A stretch of DNA of 7,646 bases from Zavarzinia sp. (GCA_028694545.1 JAQVKV010000089.1:1-7646); one strand, 5' to 3'; shown: positions 1 to 6,958, counted from the first letter of the stretch. Notes: generated by a model from the sequence alone, not told the origin. A program made the numbers and translations.

Positions 1-1201
1 GCAGGGTGACGCTGCCGCGCGAGGTCGGGCGCAGGTTGCAGGCGCTGACCGTGATCGCCGGGAAGCGATGCAGGGGATCGCCGAACTTGTCGAGTGACAG
101 GGGCTGGATGTGGAACTGGATGTTGGCTCGCTCCCGCGACGGATCGGAACGGGTGAACAGGCCCATTTGGCTCGGCGCCATGGTCAGCGGCCCGCGCCGG
201 CGGAATGCATAGTCGAGGCCCATGAGCCCGCGCCGGAACAGGTTGTGATAGGTCTCGTTCAGGGTGCGCGCGCCCGAGACCTTGTAGATCGCGCGCTGCT
301 GCAGGTGATCCTGCAGGTTGCGGCCGATGCCGGGGTGGTTCTGCACGACCTCGAGGCCGTGGCGCGCGATCTCGTCGCCCGGGCCGATGCCCGACAGCAT
401 GAGGATCTGCGGCGTGCCGATCGCGCCCGCGCACAGGATCACTTCGGCCCCGGCCCGGGCCTCGAAGCCGGTCTCGCCCTTCGAGAAGCGGACGCCGGTG
501 GCGCGGCCCCGCTCGATGATCAGCTTCTCGACCTGTATCCCGGTCTCGAGACGCAGGTTCGGCCGTTTCAGGACAGGCTTCAGGAAACCCCGCGCGGACG
601 ACCAGCGCCGGCCGTTCTTCTGGTTCACGTGGAAATAGGAGACACCCTCGTTGTCGCCCGTATTGAAATCCTCAATCGCGGGCACGCCCATCTCGATCGC
701 GGCTTCGCGCACGGCGTCCAGCACGTCCCAATGCACGCGGGGTGGCTCGATGCGCCAGCCGCCGCCGGCGCCGTGATGTGGCCCTGCCCCGAGGAAATGA
801 TCCTCCAGCGCCTTGAAATGGGGCAGCACGTCGTCATAACCCCAACCGGCAAGGCCGAGCTGGCGCCAGTGATCATAATCGGCCGCCTGGCCGCGCATGG
901 AGATCATGGCGTTGATCGCGGAACAGCCGCCGATCACCTTGCCACGCGGATAGATCAGGGAACGACCGTTGAGGCCCGGCTCCGCTTCCGTCCTGAACAT
1001 CCAGTCGGCGCGGGGATTGCCGATGGCGAAGAGATAGCCGACGGGGATGTGGAACCAGATCCAGTCGTCGCGCCCGCCCGCTTCCAGCAGGAGCACCCGA
1101 TTGCGCGGATCGGCCGACAGCCTGTTGGCGACGATGCAGCCCGCGGTGCCCGCACCGACGACGACATAGTCGAATTCTCCCTCCAGCCGGTATTCGGCCA
1201 T
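1..1201 (-). CDS. GMC-family FAD-dependent oxidoreductase (choline/alcohol dehydrogenase-like), 3' end missing
   Basis: A flavoprotein of the glucose-methanol-choline family, which oxidises primary alcohol groups using FAD; the substrate cannot be told from sequence. The 400 visible residues contain the N-terminal Rossmann motif VVVGAGTAG (13-21) with the acidic end of the second strand at LLLEAGG (37-43). They also hold GMC signature 1 (RGKVIGGCSAINAM, 86-99, with Cys93 where Ser/Thr/Gly is usual), signature 2 (GAIGTPQILMLSGIG, 259-273) and the NLQDH element (295-299). The visible part ends in the substrate domain at a SACNLRPTSRGS stretch. Family members are about 530-560 residues, so roughly 130-150 C-terminal residues, including the catalytic His and its His/Asn partner, lie left of the window. 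The ATG at 1201 is favoured by GGGAGG six bases upstream and by the short leader before the Rossmann fold. No signal peptide is visible, so it is probably cytoplasmic. It follows the SLC13 transporter on the same strand after 121 bases. Family assignment is firm; choline dehydrogenase as such is not shown. Confidence 0.95.
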   Translation of the reverse strand, partial: MAEYRLEGEFDYVVVGAGTAGCIVANRLSADPRNRVLLLEAGGRDDWIWFHIPVGYLFAIGNPRADWMFRTEAEPGLNGRSLIYPRGKVIGGCSAINAMISMRGQAADYDHWRQLGLAGWGYDDVLPHFKALEDHFLGAGPHHGAGGGWRIEPPRVHWDVLDAVREAAIEMGVPAIEDFNTGDNEGVSYFHVNQKNGRRWSSARGFLKPVLKRPNLRLETGIQVEKLIIERGRATGVRFSKGETGFEARAGAEVILCAGAIGTPQILMLSGIGPGDEIARHGLEVVQNHPGIGRNLQDHLQQRAIYKVSGARTLNETYHNLFRRGLMGLDYAFRRRGPLTMAPSQMGLFTRSDPSRERANIQFHIQPLSLDKFGDPLHRFPAITVSACNLRPTSRGSVTL

Positions 1202-1207
1202 GGCGCG

Positions 1208-1213
1208 CCTCCC
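1208..1213 (-). promoter_or_regulatory. Strong Shine-Dalgarno of the GMC oxidoreductase
   Basis: Read on the minus strand, GGGAGG lies six bases before the ATG at 1201. It is the clearest ribosome binding site in the window and fixes this start. It contrasts with several neighbouring genes that have no recognisable site. Confidence 0.7.
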
Positions 1214-1262
1214 GTTCTCGTTTGTCCCCATGGGTGGCACGGCCGGGGCTTCGTCTCAACCT

Positions 1263-1296
1263 CCACCTTAGGCCAAGGCATCTTCGGGCAAGGTGG
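1263..1296 (-). other. Imperfect hairpin between transporter and oxidoreductase genes
   Basis: CCACCTT (1263-1269) and AAGGTGG (1290-1296) form a perfect 7-bp inverted repeat. The stem can extend by GCC (1272-1274) with GGC (1287-1289) after a 2-base bulge. It lies 27-60 bases past the transporter stop codon. No T-run follows on the minus strand, so it is not a clear intrinsic terminator; it may be a weak terminator, an mRNA-end stem, or chance in G+C-rich DNA. Confidence 0.25.
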
Positions 1297-1322
1297 AAAC
1301 CGGCTTGCCGTTCGATCGGGCC

Positions 1323-3152
1323 CTAGAACCAGAGCAGGTGGACGCTGGCCACGGTGACGACGCCGCAGAGCACGTTCAGGGGCGCCCCGATGCGGAAGAA
1401 ATCCATGAAGCGGTAGCCGCCGGCGGAATAGACCAGCGTGTTGGTCTGATAGCCGATGGGCGTCGCGAAACTGGCGCTGGCCGCGAACATGACGACGATG
1501 ACGAAGGGCCGGGGATCATGCCCCAGCGACTGGGCCAGCGCGATCGCGACCGGTGTCACCACGACCCCGACTGCATTGTTGGTGACGATCTCGGTCAGAA
1601 CCGAGCCGAGGAAATAGACGGCGAACAATTGTGCCGCCAGCGGAATGTCGCGCATCCAGGGCTCGGCCACCTGCACGACGAGAAGGACGGCTCCCGTCGA
1701 TTCGAGGGCGCGGCCGACCGCGAGCATGGCGAAAATCATGACGATGATCTGCCAGTCGACGGCGGCGAAGGCCTCGTCGCTGTCGATGCAGCGGGTGGCG
1801 AAGACGAAGGCGACGCCGATCCAGGCCAGCGCCACGATGGGCATGAAGCCGAGCGCGCTGCCCGCGACGACGAGGGCCAGCGCGAATATGGCGGCCGGCG
1901 CCTTTTCCATGCGCAGCGCCTTCTCGCTCGGCGCGTTCAGGTTGATGAGGCCGGCATCGGTGGCAAGGCGGGCGAGATCGTCGGGCGCGCCCTCGAGGAG
2001 GAGGCTGTCGCCCACCTGCATCTCGACGTCCTCCAGCCGGTCGGCCAGATTCTCGCCCGCGTGGTGCAGCGCGATCGGATAGACGCCGTAACGCCGGCGC
2101 AGGCGGGAGGCGCGCAACGTCCGCCCGATCAGGCGCGAGTTGGGGCCGATCAGGGCTTCCGCCACGATGGTCGAACGGCTGGCCACCGGCGCCAGGTCGT
2201 CGCCGCCGGTTGCCTCGCGGGCCGCCGTTTCGCGGACCTCCTGCGCGCCTTTGCCGACCTCCATGCCCGCGCGGTCGCGGATGGTCAGGACATTGGCGAC
2301 AGCGGATTTCAGGACGACGATATCGCCGGCTTCCAGCGTCACGGCGTTCATGTCGCGGCGCAGTGAAAGGTCGCCGCGAATGACGTCGATCACGCGCCGG
2401 TCCGGTCCCTGAAAGACGCGTACCGCCGCCGGGCTCTGGCCGATCATCGGGCTGTCGGGCGGGATCAGCACTTCGACGAGGAAGCGACCGCGATTGCTTT
2501 GCGGGCCGGTCAGCGAACCATGGTCGGGCAGGGAGCGGCGCCCGATGAGGGTCATGTAGAGAAGGCCGACGACCGCGACGGGCACGCCGACCAGGGTGAT
2601 TTCGAACATGCCGAACGGGGCAAGGCCATTGGCTTGCGCGACACCGTCGACGAGGAGGTTCGTCGACGTGCCGACGAGCGTGGTGGTGCCGCCCAGAATC
2701 GCCGCGAAGGACAGCGGGATCAGCAGTTTCGAGATGGCGATGCCAGACTTGTTGGCCAGCGCCACCACGATCGGGATCATCAGCACGACGAGCGGCGTAT
2801 TGTTGACGAAGGCCGAAGCGCTGCTCGCGACCAGGGCGACGACCGCGATCATGGCCCCCGCGCTTTTGATCGGCAATTGCTCCAGCCTGAAGATCAGGGC
2901 GTCGAGCACGCCGGTCCGGATCAGCGCGGCGCTCAGGATGAACATCGGCATGATGGTCCAGGGCGCGCTGTTCGACATGACCTTCAGCATGTCGTCGGGC
3001 GCGATCAGGCCAAGCCCCAGCACGGCGGCGAGGCCCATCACGGCGATGGCGGCGGGCGGGAAGAGCTCGGTGCCGAAACCGATCAGCATCGCGCCGATGA
3101 CGATCAATGCCGCGACGGGGGCATAGGGTTCGAGACCCAGAAATTCAATCAC
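1323..3152 (-). CDS. SLC13/DASS-family permease with two central RCK_C (TrkA-C) domains
   Basis: A 609-residue inner-membrane transporter of the divalent anion:sodium symporter type, with the common bacterial layout of membrane half, cytosolic insert, membrane half. Hydrophobic helices fill about residues 10-205 and 416-609. The first half carries the re-entrant-loop element NNTP (117-120) and GTSTN (161-165). The second half carries the matching TNNA (524-527) and GYQTNT (567-572), corresponding to the duplicated substrate/sodium sites of the family. The hydrophilic middle holds two RCK_C-like modules, about 224-292 and 327-403, each ending in the typical 'GD-I/L-hydrophobic' turn (GDIVVL, GDSLLL); such modules usually bind a regulatory ligand. 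Substrate is unknown: dicarboxylates, sulfate and other anions are all transported by relatives. The start is a GTG at 3152 with only a modest GAGGA upstream, so a later start at residue 22 cannot be excluded, though it would clip the first helix. The gene begins 33 bases after the SRAP stop and may share its transcript. Confidence 0.93.
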   Translation of the reverse strand: MIEFLGLEPYAPVAALIVIGAMLIGFGTELFPPAAIAVMGLAAVLGLGLIAPDDMLKVMSNSAPWTIMPMFILSAALIRTGVLDALIFRLEQLPIKSAGAMIAVVALVASSASAFVNNTPLVVLMIPIVVALANKSGIAISKLLIPLSFAAILGGTTTLVGTSTNLLVDGVAQANGLAPFGMFEITLVGVPVAVVGLLYMTLIGRRSLPDHGSLTGPQSNRGRFLVEVLIPPDSPMIGQSPAAVRVFQGPDRRVIDVIRGDLSLRRDMNAVTLEAGDIVVLKSAVANVLTIRDRAGMEVGKGAQEVRETAAREATGGDDLAPVASRSTIVAEALIGPNSRLIGRTLRASRLRRRYGVYPIALHHAGENLADRLEDVEMQVGDSLLLEGAPDDLARLATDAGLINLNAPSEKALRMEKAPAAIFALALVVAGSALGFMPIVALAWIGVAFVFATRCIDSDEAFAAVDWQIIVMIFAMLAVGRALESTGAVLLVVQVAEPWMRDIPLAAQLFAVYFLGSVLTEIVTNNAVGVVVTPVAIALAQSLGHDPRPFVIVVMFAASASFATPIGYQTNTLVYSAGGYRFMDFFRIGAPLNVLCGVVTVASVHLLWF

Positions 3153-3185
3153 GTTCCGGCGAGTCCTCGGTTCGTCCTTACAAGC

Positions 3186-3884
3186 TTAAGACACGGCTTT
3201 GTCTGTCGCGTCAATCGGCAAGAGGAGACCCGCGTCGTCCTCTCCCACCTTGCCGACACGGTTGTCGACACGGTGGTGATGCCAGGGCCCGCCGTGGGGA
3301 CGCAGAAGGTGGCGGGGCGCTGTTTCCGCCCGCAACCATTCGTCGAAATCGCCTGGATCGAGCACGACCGGCATGCGCGGGTGCAGGGGCGCCAGGGCTG
3401 GCACCGCCTCGGTCGTCACGATGGTGTGGGAAACATGGATGGTCCCCCTCTCGTCGCGCCACAGGCCCCACAGGCCGGCGAAGGCGAAGGGGTTTCCATC
3501 TTCGCGCGCGATGAAATCAACGGGTTTTTTCTTCTCGCCGGGGGCGGGGGGCGCCCATTCGTACCAGCCGTCGGCGGGCACGAGGCAGCGCCGGCGCGCG
3601 AAGGGCTCGGCATAGAGGCGGGAGGTCTCCAGCGTCTCGGCCCGGGCATTGATGGTGGAAATCCGGATCTCCGACAGGCGCGCCACCCAGGGCGGGATCA
3701 GGCCCCAGCGGCTGAGGAGCAGCGAGCGCCGCGCGCCATTCTCGCCCACGATCGGCAGCGCCTGCCCGGGCGCCGCGTTGTAGCGCGCCCGTACGCCCTC
3801 GGGCTCGGCTTCGAGGGGCACGGTCAGGCCGTAAAGCTCATGGATCCGCCGCCAGTCGATCCGAATCGTGTAGCGCCCGCACAT
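3186..3884 (-). CDS. SRAP-domain protein (YedK/HMCES type), abasic-site DNA-protein crosslinker
   Basis: A 232-residue SOS response-associated peptidase (SRAP) family protein. Known members (E. coli YedK, human HMCES) bind abasic sites in single-stranded DNA through Cys2, forming a thiazolidine crosslink that shields the lesion. The expected elements are present: MCGRY at the N terminus, putting Cys2 next to the removable Met; RYNAAPGQ (34-41); a Trp-Gly-Leu-Ile-Pro strand (60-64); the INARAET element with Asn79 (78-84); CLVPADGWYEW with Glu109 (100-110); and HPRMPVVL with His168 (168-175). These match the Cys2/Asn75/Glu105/His160 set of YedK, so the active site looks intact. Length is normal. 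The start is fixed because Cys must be residue 2. There is no Shine-Dalgarno; instead TAGTCT lies six bases before the ATG, which would suit a near-leaderless transcript. The gene lies 50 bases past the tRNA-Thr 3' end and could also receive read-through from the tRNA promoter. No LexA-type box was recognised upstream by eye. Confidence 0.96.
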   Translation of the reverse strand: MCGRYTIRIDWRRIHELYGLTVPLEAEPEGVRARYNAAPGQALPIVGENGARRSLLLSRWGLIPPWVARLSEIRISTINARAETLETSRLYAEPFARRRCLVPADGWYEWAPPAPGEKKKPVDFIAREDGNPFAFAGLWGLWRDERGTIHVSHTIVTTEAVPALAPLHPRMPVVLDPGDFDEWLRAETAPRHLLRPHGGPWHHHRVDNRVGKVGEDDAGLLLPIDATDKAVS

Positions 3885-3890
3885 GACGAG

Positions 3891-3896
3891 AGACTA
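3891..3896 (-). promoter_or_regulatory. Possible -10 box for a leaderless SRAP transcript
   Basis: Read on the minus strand, TAGTCT ends six bases before the SRAP ATG, which would place the RNA start at or next to that ATG. No convincing -35 stands 16-18 bases further upstream, so this is weak on its own. It gains some weight because the same spacing recurs before other genes here. Confidence 0.25.
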
Positions 3897-3934
3897 GCGG
3901 ATGAACGACAGGAATGAAGAGGGGGAGAGGATGA

Positions 3935-4009
<75 letters not shown>

Positions 4010-4034
4010 GCGCGGGGAATGCCCGAAGGCGCCT

Positions 4035-4063
4035 CCTATAGCCAAGATGGGCGGCGCGCGCAA
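4035..4063 (-). promoter_or_regulatory. Sigma70-type promoter of tRNA-Thr
   Basis: On the minus strand, TTGCGC (4063-4058) and TATAGG (4040-4035) are separated by exactly 17 bases. The expected RNA start is near 4028, giving a leader of about 19 bases before the tRNA 5' end at 4009. The region just after the -10 (GGCGCC) is G+C-rich, as is usual for stringently controlled stable-RNA promoters. The box positions are plainly visible; promoter activity is inferred. Confidence 0.6.
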
Positions 4064-4088
4064 GGGGGTGTTGGGGTTTGGGCCGCTG

Positions 4089-4117
4089 TTGCTGCGCCGC
4101 ATGCGAATCGCTAGCTT
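4089..4117 (+). promoter_or_regulatory. Probable promoter of the crotonase gene, giving a leaderless mRNA
   Basis: TTGCTG (4089-4094) and TAGCTT (4112-4117) are 17 bases apart, and the ATG at 4125 begins seven bases after the -10. The RNA start would therefore fall at or one base before the start codon. It is divergent from the tRNA promoter, with the two -35 boxes 25 bases apart. Each hexamer matches the consensus at only three positions, so this rests mainly on spacing. Confidence 0.4.
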
Positions 4118-4124
4118 GGCGGGC

Positions 4125-4883
4125 ATGACCGATACCGTCCTGCTCCATGTCGAAGGCGCCCGCGCCACCATCACCCTGAACCGGCCCGAGCGCCACAATG
4201 CGCTCGAAAAAGCCGATCTCGAGCGCTTCGGCGAGCATCTCGACGCCGTGGCCGCCGATCCGGCGATCCGCGTGCTCGTGCTTTCGGGCGGCACGGCCAA
4301 GAGCTTCTGCTCCGGCGTCTCGATCAACGACCTCGCGGGCGGGACCCAGCGCGAAGGGGCGCTGGAGGGGCTCGTCAACAAGCTCGAGGCGATGAAGGTG
4401 CCGGTCATCGCGGCGCTGAACGGTGGCATTTTCGGCGGCGCGGTCGAAATCGCCCTGGTCGCCGATTTCCGCATCGGGGTCGAGGGCATGAAGATGTTCG
4501 TGCCGCCCGCGCGCCTCGGCATCCATTATCCCGTCCTTGGCCTTACCCGTCTGGTGGAACGTCTCGGCCTCGGCGTGGCGAAGCGTCTCGTGCTTTCGGT
4601 CGAGGATTTCGCCGGGCAGCAACTGGTGGACATCGGCTTCCTCGACCGCATCGTGCCGCGCGACATGCTGGACGAAGAGGTGGAGAAACTGGCCCAGCGC
4701 ATCGCCGAGCTGGCGCCGCTGGCGGTTCAGGGCATGAAGCGTACGCTGAACGGCATCGTCCGGGGCGATCTCGACGCGGAAGCGGCCGCCACCCGCATCG
4801 CCGCCTGCTGGGCCTCCGCCGACCATCAGGAAGGGCTGAAGGCTTTCGCCGAGAAGCGGAAGGCTGTCTTCGAGGGGCGCTGA
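4125..4883 (+). CDS. Enoyl-CoA hydratase/isomerase (crotonase-fold) family protein with atypical active site
   Basis: A 252-residue crotonase-fold protein, the usual length. Members act on acyl-CoA thioesters in the cytoplasm by stabilising an enolate in an oxyanion hole. Family marks are TITLNRPERHNAL (15-27), FCSGVSINDL (61-70, in place of the usual F-A-G-A-D), and NGGIFGGAVEIALVADFRIG (99-118) with Glu108 at the first catalytic position. VPPARLGIHYP follows (126-136), and LVDIGFLDRIVP (167-178) matches the A-x-x-x-G-L-V-x-x-V-V element. Aligned on the following Leu-Gly, Pro128 stands where classical hydratases have their second glutamate. The exact reaction is therefore open: hydratase, isomerase or another thioester reaction. 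In-frame ATGs exist at 4047 and 4101, but 4047 would put coding sequence over the tRNA promoter, and conserved sequence begins right after 4125. There is no clear Shine-Dalgarno; a promoter-like pair ends seven bases upstream. The gene converges on the glycosyltransferase, with 25 bases between stop codons and no obvious terminator. Confidence 0.92.
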   Translation: MTDTVLLHVEGARATITLNRPERHNALEKADLERFGEHLDAVAADPAIRVLVLSGGTAKSFCSGVSINDLAGGTQREGALEGLVNKLEAMKVPVIAALNGGIFGGAVEIALVADFRIGVEGMKMFVPPARLGIHYPVLGLTRLVERLGLGVAKRLVLSVEDFAGQQLVDIGFLDRIVPRDMLDEEVEKLAQRIAELAPLAVQGMKRTLNGIVRGDLDAEAAATRIAACWASADHQEGLKAFAEKRKAVFEGR

Positions 4884-4908
4884 GGCTTCTTTTCTCGCGG
4901 TGAGGGGG

Positions 4909-6126
4909 TTACCGCCCCACCATCAGGTGGCGATAGACGTTCAGCGTATCCGCGACCATATGGGCGACGGTCCAGGTCGCGGCGACATGGGCGCGGGCAT
5001 GTGGCGCCAGCGCCTGCCGGGTTGCCGCGTCGAGGGACAGGGCTTCGCCGATCGCCGCCGCCAGTGCCGTGGCGTCGCCCGGCGGTACCAGAAGGCCGGT
5101 CTCGCCCGGGATCAGGGTCTCGCGGAAGCCGCCGTGATCGGTCGCCACCACGGGCTTGCCCATGGCCTGCGCCTCGACCGGGATGCGGCCGAAGGCTTCC
5201 GGCTCCAGCGAAGGGGCGACCACCACATCCGCCAGCATGTAGGCCGCCGCCATGTCGCGGCAATGGCCGACGATGCGGACGATGGCGCCGAGGTCGAGGC
5301 GTTTGATCGTCTCTTCCAGTTCCTTCAGGTATTTGCGGCGGCCCTGATCGTCGCCGACGACGTAGCAGACGACATCGCGGCGGCCAAGCTCGGCCAGGGC
5401 TTCCATCAGGAAGATCTGCCCCTTCCAGCGCGACAGGCGCCCGGGCATCAGGATCACGCGCGGGCCATCCGGCAGGCGCCAGGCCTTTGCGATGGCGATC
5501 ACCCGTTCCTGGCTGACGCGGGCCGGGTCGAACAGGTCGATGTCGATGCCGCGCGGGATGGTGACGAGGCGTTCCGCCGCCTGCGGATAGCGTTCGCGGA
5601 CATGGTCGGCGATGAAATGGGAGTTGGCGATGACGATGTCGCCCGCCGCCATGATGCCGTTGTAGCGCCGCTTGCCGGGGAAATTCTCGTTGTAGGTGCC
5701 GGCATAGGTGGTGACGAAGGGCAGGCCGGCGGCCCGCGCCGCCGAACGCGCGGACCATGCCGGCGCGCGCGATCGGGCATGGACAAGCTCGATGCCGTGC
5801 TGAGCGATCACCTCGCGCAGGCGCCGGGCATTGCCGCGCATGCGGAAGGGATTCTTGGTGGCGAGTGGCAGCGTGATGTGCTTCGCGCCAACCCGCTCCA
5901 GGTCATGAACAAGGCGGCCGCCCTCGGAGGCGACGAAGGTCTCCACCCCGGCCGCGGCAAGGCCGGCCGCGACGTCGACCGCCGTCCGTTCGACGCCGCC
6001 GGCGCCGAGCGCGGGCAGGACCTGAAGCACGCGGGGCACGCGGCCCATCGGAATCGCGCCCGGCTCGTCGCCCGCGCCGTCCTCGGCCGTGGCGCCGTCA
6101 CCGGCACCGGTATATGTATCGCTCAT
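4909..6126 (-). CDS. GT4-family (GT-B fold) glycosyltransferase
   Basis: A 405-residue retaining glycosyltransferase with two Rossmann-like halves, which moves sugar from an activated nucleotide donor, typically in surface polysaccharide or glycolipid synthesis; donor and acceptor are unknown. The N-terminal domain starts at VPRVLQVLPALGAGGVE (residues 29-45), with the Gly-rich acceptor-side loop GAGGVE. The C-terminal domain contains ILMPGRLSRWKGQ with the donor-phosphate Arg/Lys pair, and the E-x7-E motif (Glu310 to Glu318, around FGRIPV), followed by a His-Gly-Gly turn. The first 28 residues are Gly/Ala/Asp/Glu-rich and probably disordered. The start is uncertain: GTG at 6153, ATG at 6126 (chosen) or ATG at 6048 (379 residues). 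Third codon positions between 6048 and 6126 are mostly G/C, which favours translation of that part. An AGGGAGG abuts the GTG at 6153 with no spacer, so it does not fit well. The 6126 ATG overlaps the divergent hydrolase ATG. No other polysaccharide gene is nearby. Confidence 0.94.
   Translation of the reverse strand: MSDTYTGAGDGATAEDGAGDEPGAIPMGRVPRVLQVLPALGAGGVERTAVDVAAGLAAAGVETFVASEGGRLVHDLERVGAKHITLPLATKNPFRMRGNARRLREVIAQHGIELVHARSRAPAWSARSAARAAGLPFVTTYAGTYNENFPGKRRYNGIMAAGDIVIANSHFIADHVRERYPQAAERLVTIPRGIDIDLFDPARVSQERVIAIAKAWRLPDGPRVILMPGRLSRWKGQIFLMEALAELGRRDVVCYVVGDDQGRRKYLKELEETIKRLDLGAIVRIVGHCRDMAAAYMLADVVVAPSLEPEAFGRIPVEAQAMGKPVVATDHGGFRETLIPGETGLLVPPGDATALAAAIGEALSLDAATRQALAPHARAHVAATWTVAHMVADTLNVYRHLMVGR
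6111..6118 (+). promoter_or_regulatory. Possible -10 region for the hydrolase gene
   Basis: TATATGTA lies just before the hydrolase ATG at 6125. As TATATG (6111-6116) it ends eight bases before the start, as TATGTA (6113-6118) six bases before. It is the only A/T-rich patch in a long G+C-rich stretch. No good -35 is seen at the right distance and there is no Shine-Dalgarno, so this would fit a short-leader or leaderless transcript. Confidence 0.3.
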
Positions 6127-6898
6127 GAAGACCGCCGAAACCCCAATCAACACCCTCCCTGCCCGTCTGCCGCGAGAGGACGGTCACTCGATCGCCTATC
6201 ACACTCGTGAAGGGAAATCACCCGGCGTCCTCTTCCTTGGTGGTTTCAAGTCCGACATGACCGGGACCAAGGCGACCGCGCTGGACGATTTCTGCCGGCG
6301 CGAAGGCCGGGCCTATACGCGGTTCGACTATCTGGGCCATGGCGCGAGCAGCGGCAAGTTCACGGAAGGCACCATCGGCCGCTGGCTGGTGGATGCGCTC
6401 GCCGTGCTCGACAGGGTAACGGCGGGGCCGCAGATCATCGTCGGCTCGTCCATGGGGGGGTGGATCGCGGCGCTGCTCGCACTCGCCCGGCCGGACCGGG
6501 TAGCGGGGCTCGTCACCCTGGCCGCCGCCCCCGATTTCACCGCCCGCCTGATCGAGGCGCGTCTGACGGCGGAAGACCGCGCGATGCTGGCGCGCGACGG
6601 CAAGATCGTCGATCCCTCCGACTACGATCCGGAAGGCTACGAGATCACCAAAGACCTGATCGACGAGGGGCGCGGGCACCTGATTCTCGGGCGTCCTCAG
6701 CCCATCCGCTGCCCCGTACGCATGATCCACGGCGACCACGACACGGATGTGCCCTGGGCGCTTTCGGCCGAACTGCTCGACGCGGTCGAATCGGCGGATG
6801 CCACAATGACCCTGGTCAAAGGCGCGGATCATCGCCTGTCGTCGCCCGCCGACATCGCCCGCATGGAAGCGGCGATCGCGGAGCTCGCCGGGGCCTGA
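6125..6898 (+). CDS. Alpha/beta hydrolase, ABHD10-like serine esterase/thioesterase
   Basis: A 257-residue alpha/beta-hydrolase closely resembling ABHD10, the mitochondrial acyl-protein thioesterase and glucuronide esterase. Visible elements are the oxyanion strand VLFLGGF (35-41), a KATALDDFC helix (49-57), FDYLGHGASSG (67-77), and the nucleophile elbow GSSMGGW (107-113) with Ser109. The acid lies in HGDHDTDVP (202-210), with Asp206 at the H-G-x-x-D-x-x-V-P position, and the catalytic His236 is in KGADHRLS (232-239). The triad is thus complete. No signal peptide is seen, so it is probably cytoplasmic. Its substrate in bacteria is unknown; ester or acyl-thioester hydrolysis is the safe inference. 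An in-frame ATG at 6089 exists, but 6125 is preferred because a TATATG box lies between them and the family sequence starts near residue 20. The start overlaps the divergent glycosyltransferase start by two bases. The HIG1-type gene follows after 60 bases on the same strand. Confidence 0.92.
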   Translation: MKTAETPINTLPARLPREDGHSIAYHTREGKSPGVLFLGGFKSDMTGTKATALDDFCRREGRAYTRFDYLGHGASSGKFTEGTIGRWLVDALAVLDRVTAGPQIIVGSSMGGWIAALLALARPDRVAGLVTLAAAPDFTARLIEARLTAEDRAMLARDGKIVDPSDYDPEGYEITKDLIDEGRGHLILGRPQPIRCPVRMIHGDHDTDVPWALSAELLDAVESADATMTLVKGADHRLSSPADIARMEAAIAELAGA

Positions 6899-6946
6899 GC
6901 ATTCCCGGCCCGCATTGAACATCTTTCCGACCACGGCCGCGCGCCA

Positions 6947-6952
6947 TAGGGT
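6947..6952 (+). promoter_or_regulatory. Possible -10 box for a leaderless HIG1-adenosyltransferase transcript
   Basis: TAGGGT ends six bases before the ATG at 6959, and TTTCCG (6924-6929) stands 17 bases further upstream as a poor -35. A better -35-like TTGAAC at 6915-6920 is too far away at this spacing. There is no Shine-Dalgarno in the gap. Weak alone. Confidence 0.25.
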
Positions 6953-6958
6953 CTGCCC

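Noticed and set aside
110..1357. 415-codon open frame on the plus strand across the GMC oxidoreductase
   Set aside because: It is antisense to a clear GMC gene with all family motifs. Its translation is Arg/Ala/Asp-rich with no recognisable motif, as expected from reading G+C-rich coding DNA backwards.
1293..2366. 357-codon open frame on the plus strand across the transporter
   Set aside because: Antisense shadow of the SLC13-type gene. The product is unusually rich in Asp, His, Gly and Arg, with no domain.
2499..3917. 472-codon open frame on the plus strand spanning the transporter and SRAP genes
   Set aside because: Long, but antisense to two well-supported genes and crossing their intergenic gap. 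The composition is a low-information Arg/Gly/Asp/His mixture, and no ribosome binding site or family motif was found.
4047..4124. N-terminal extension of the crotonase from the ATG at 4047
   Set aside because: It would add 26 residues without family similarity and place coding sequence over the -35 of the tRNA promoter and the crotonase's own promoter-like pair.
4884..4908. Bidirectional terminator between the convergent crotonase and glycosyltransferase genes
   Set aside because: The 25-base gap contains no inverted repeat that I can find, only a short T-rich patch (CTTCTTTTCTC), so no terminator is claimed.
4900..6210. 436-codon plus-strand frame across the glycosyltransferase
   Set aside because: Antisense to the GT4 gene with its E-x7-E motif. 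The translation is a His/Arg/Gly/Asp-rich shadow without motifs.
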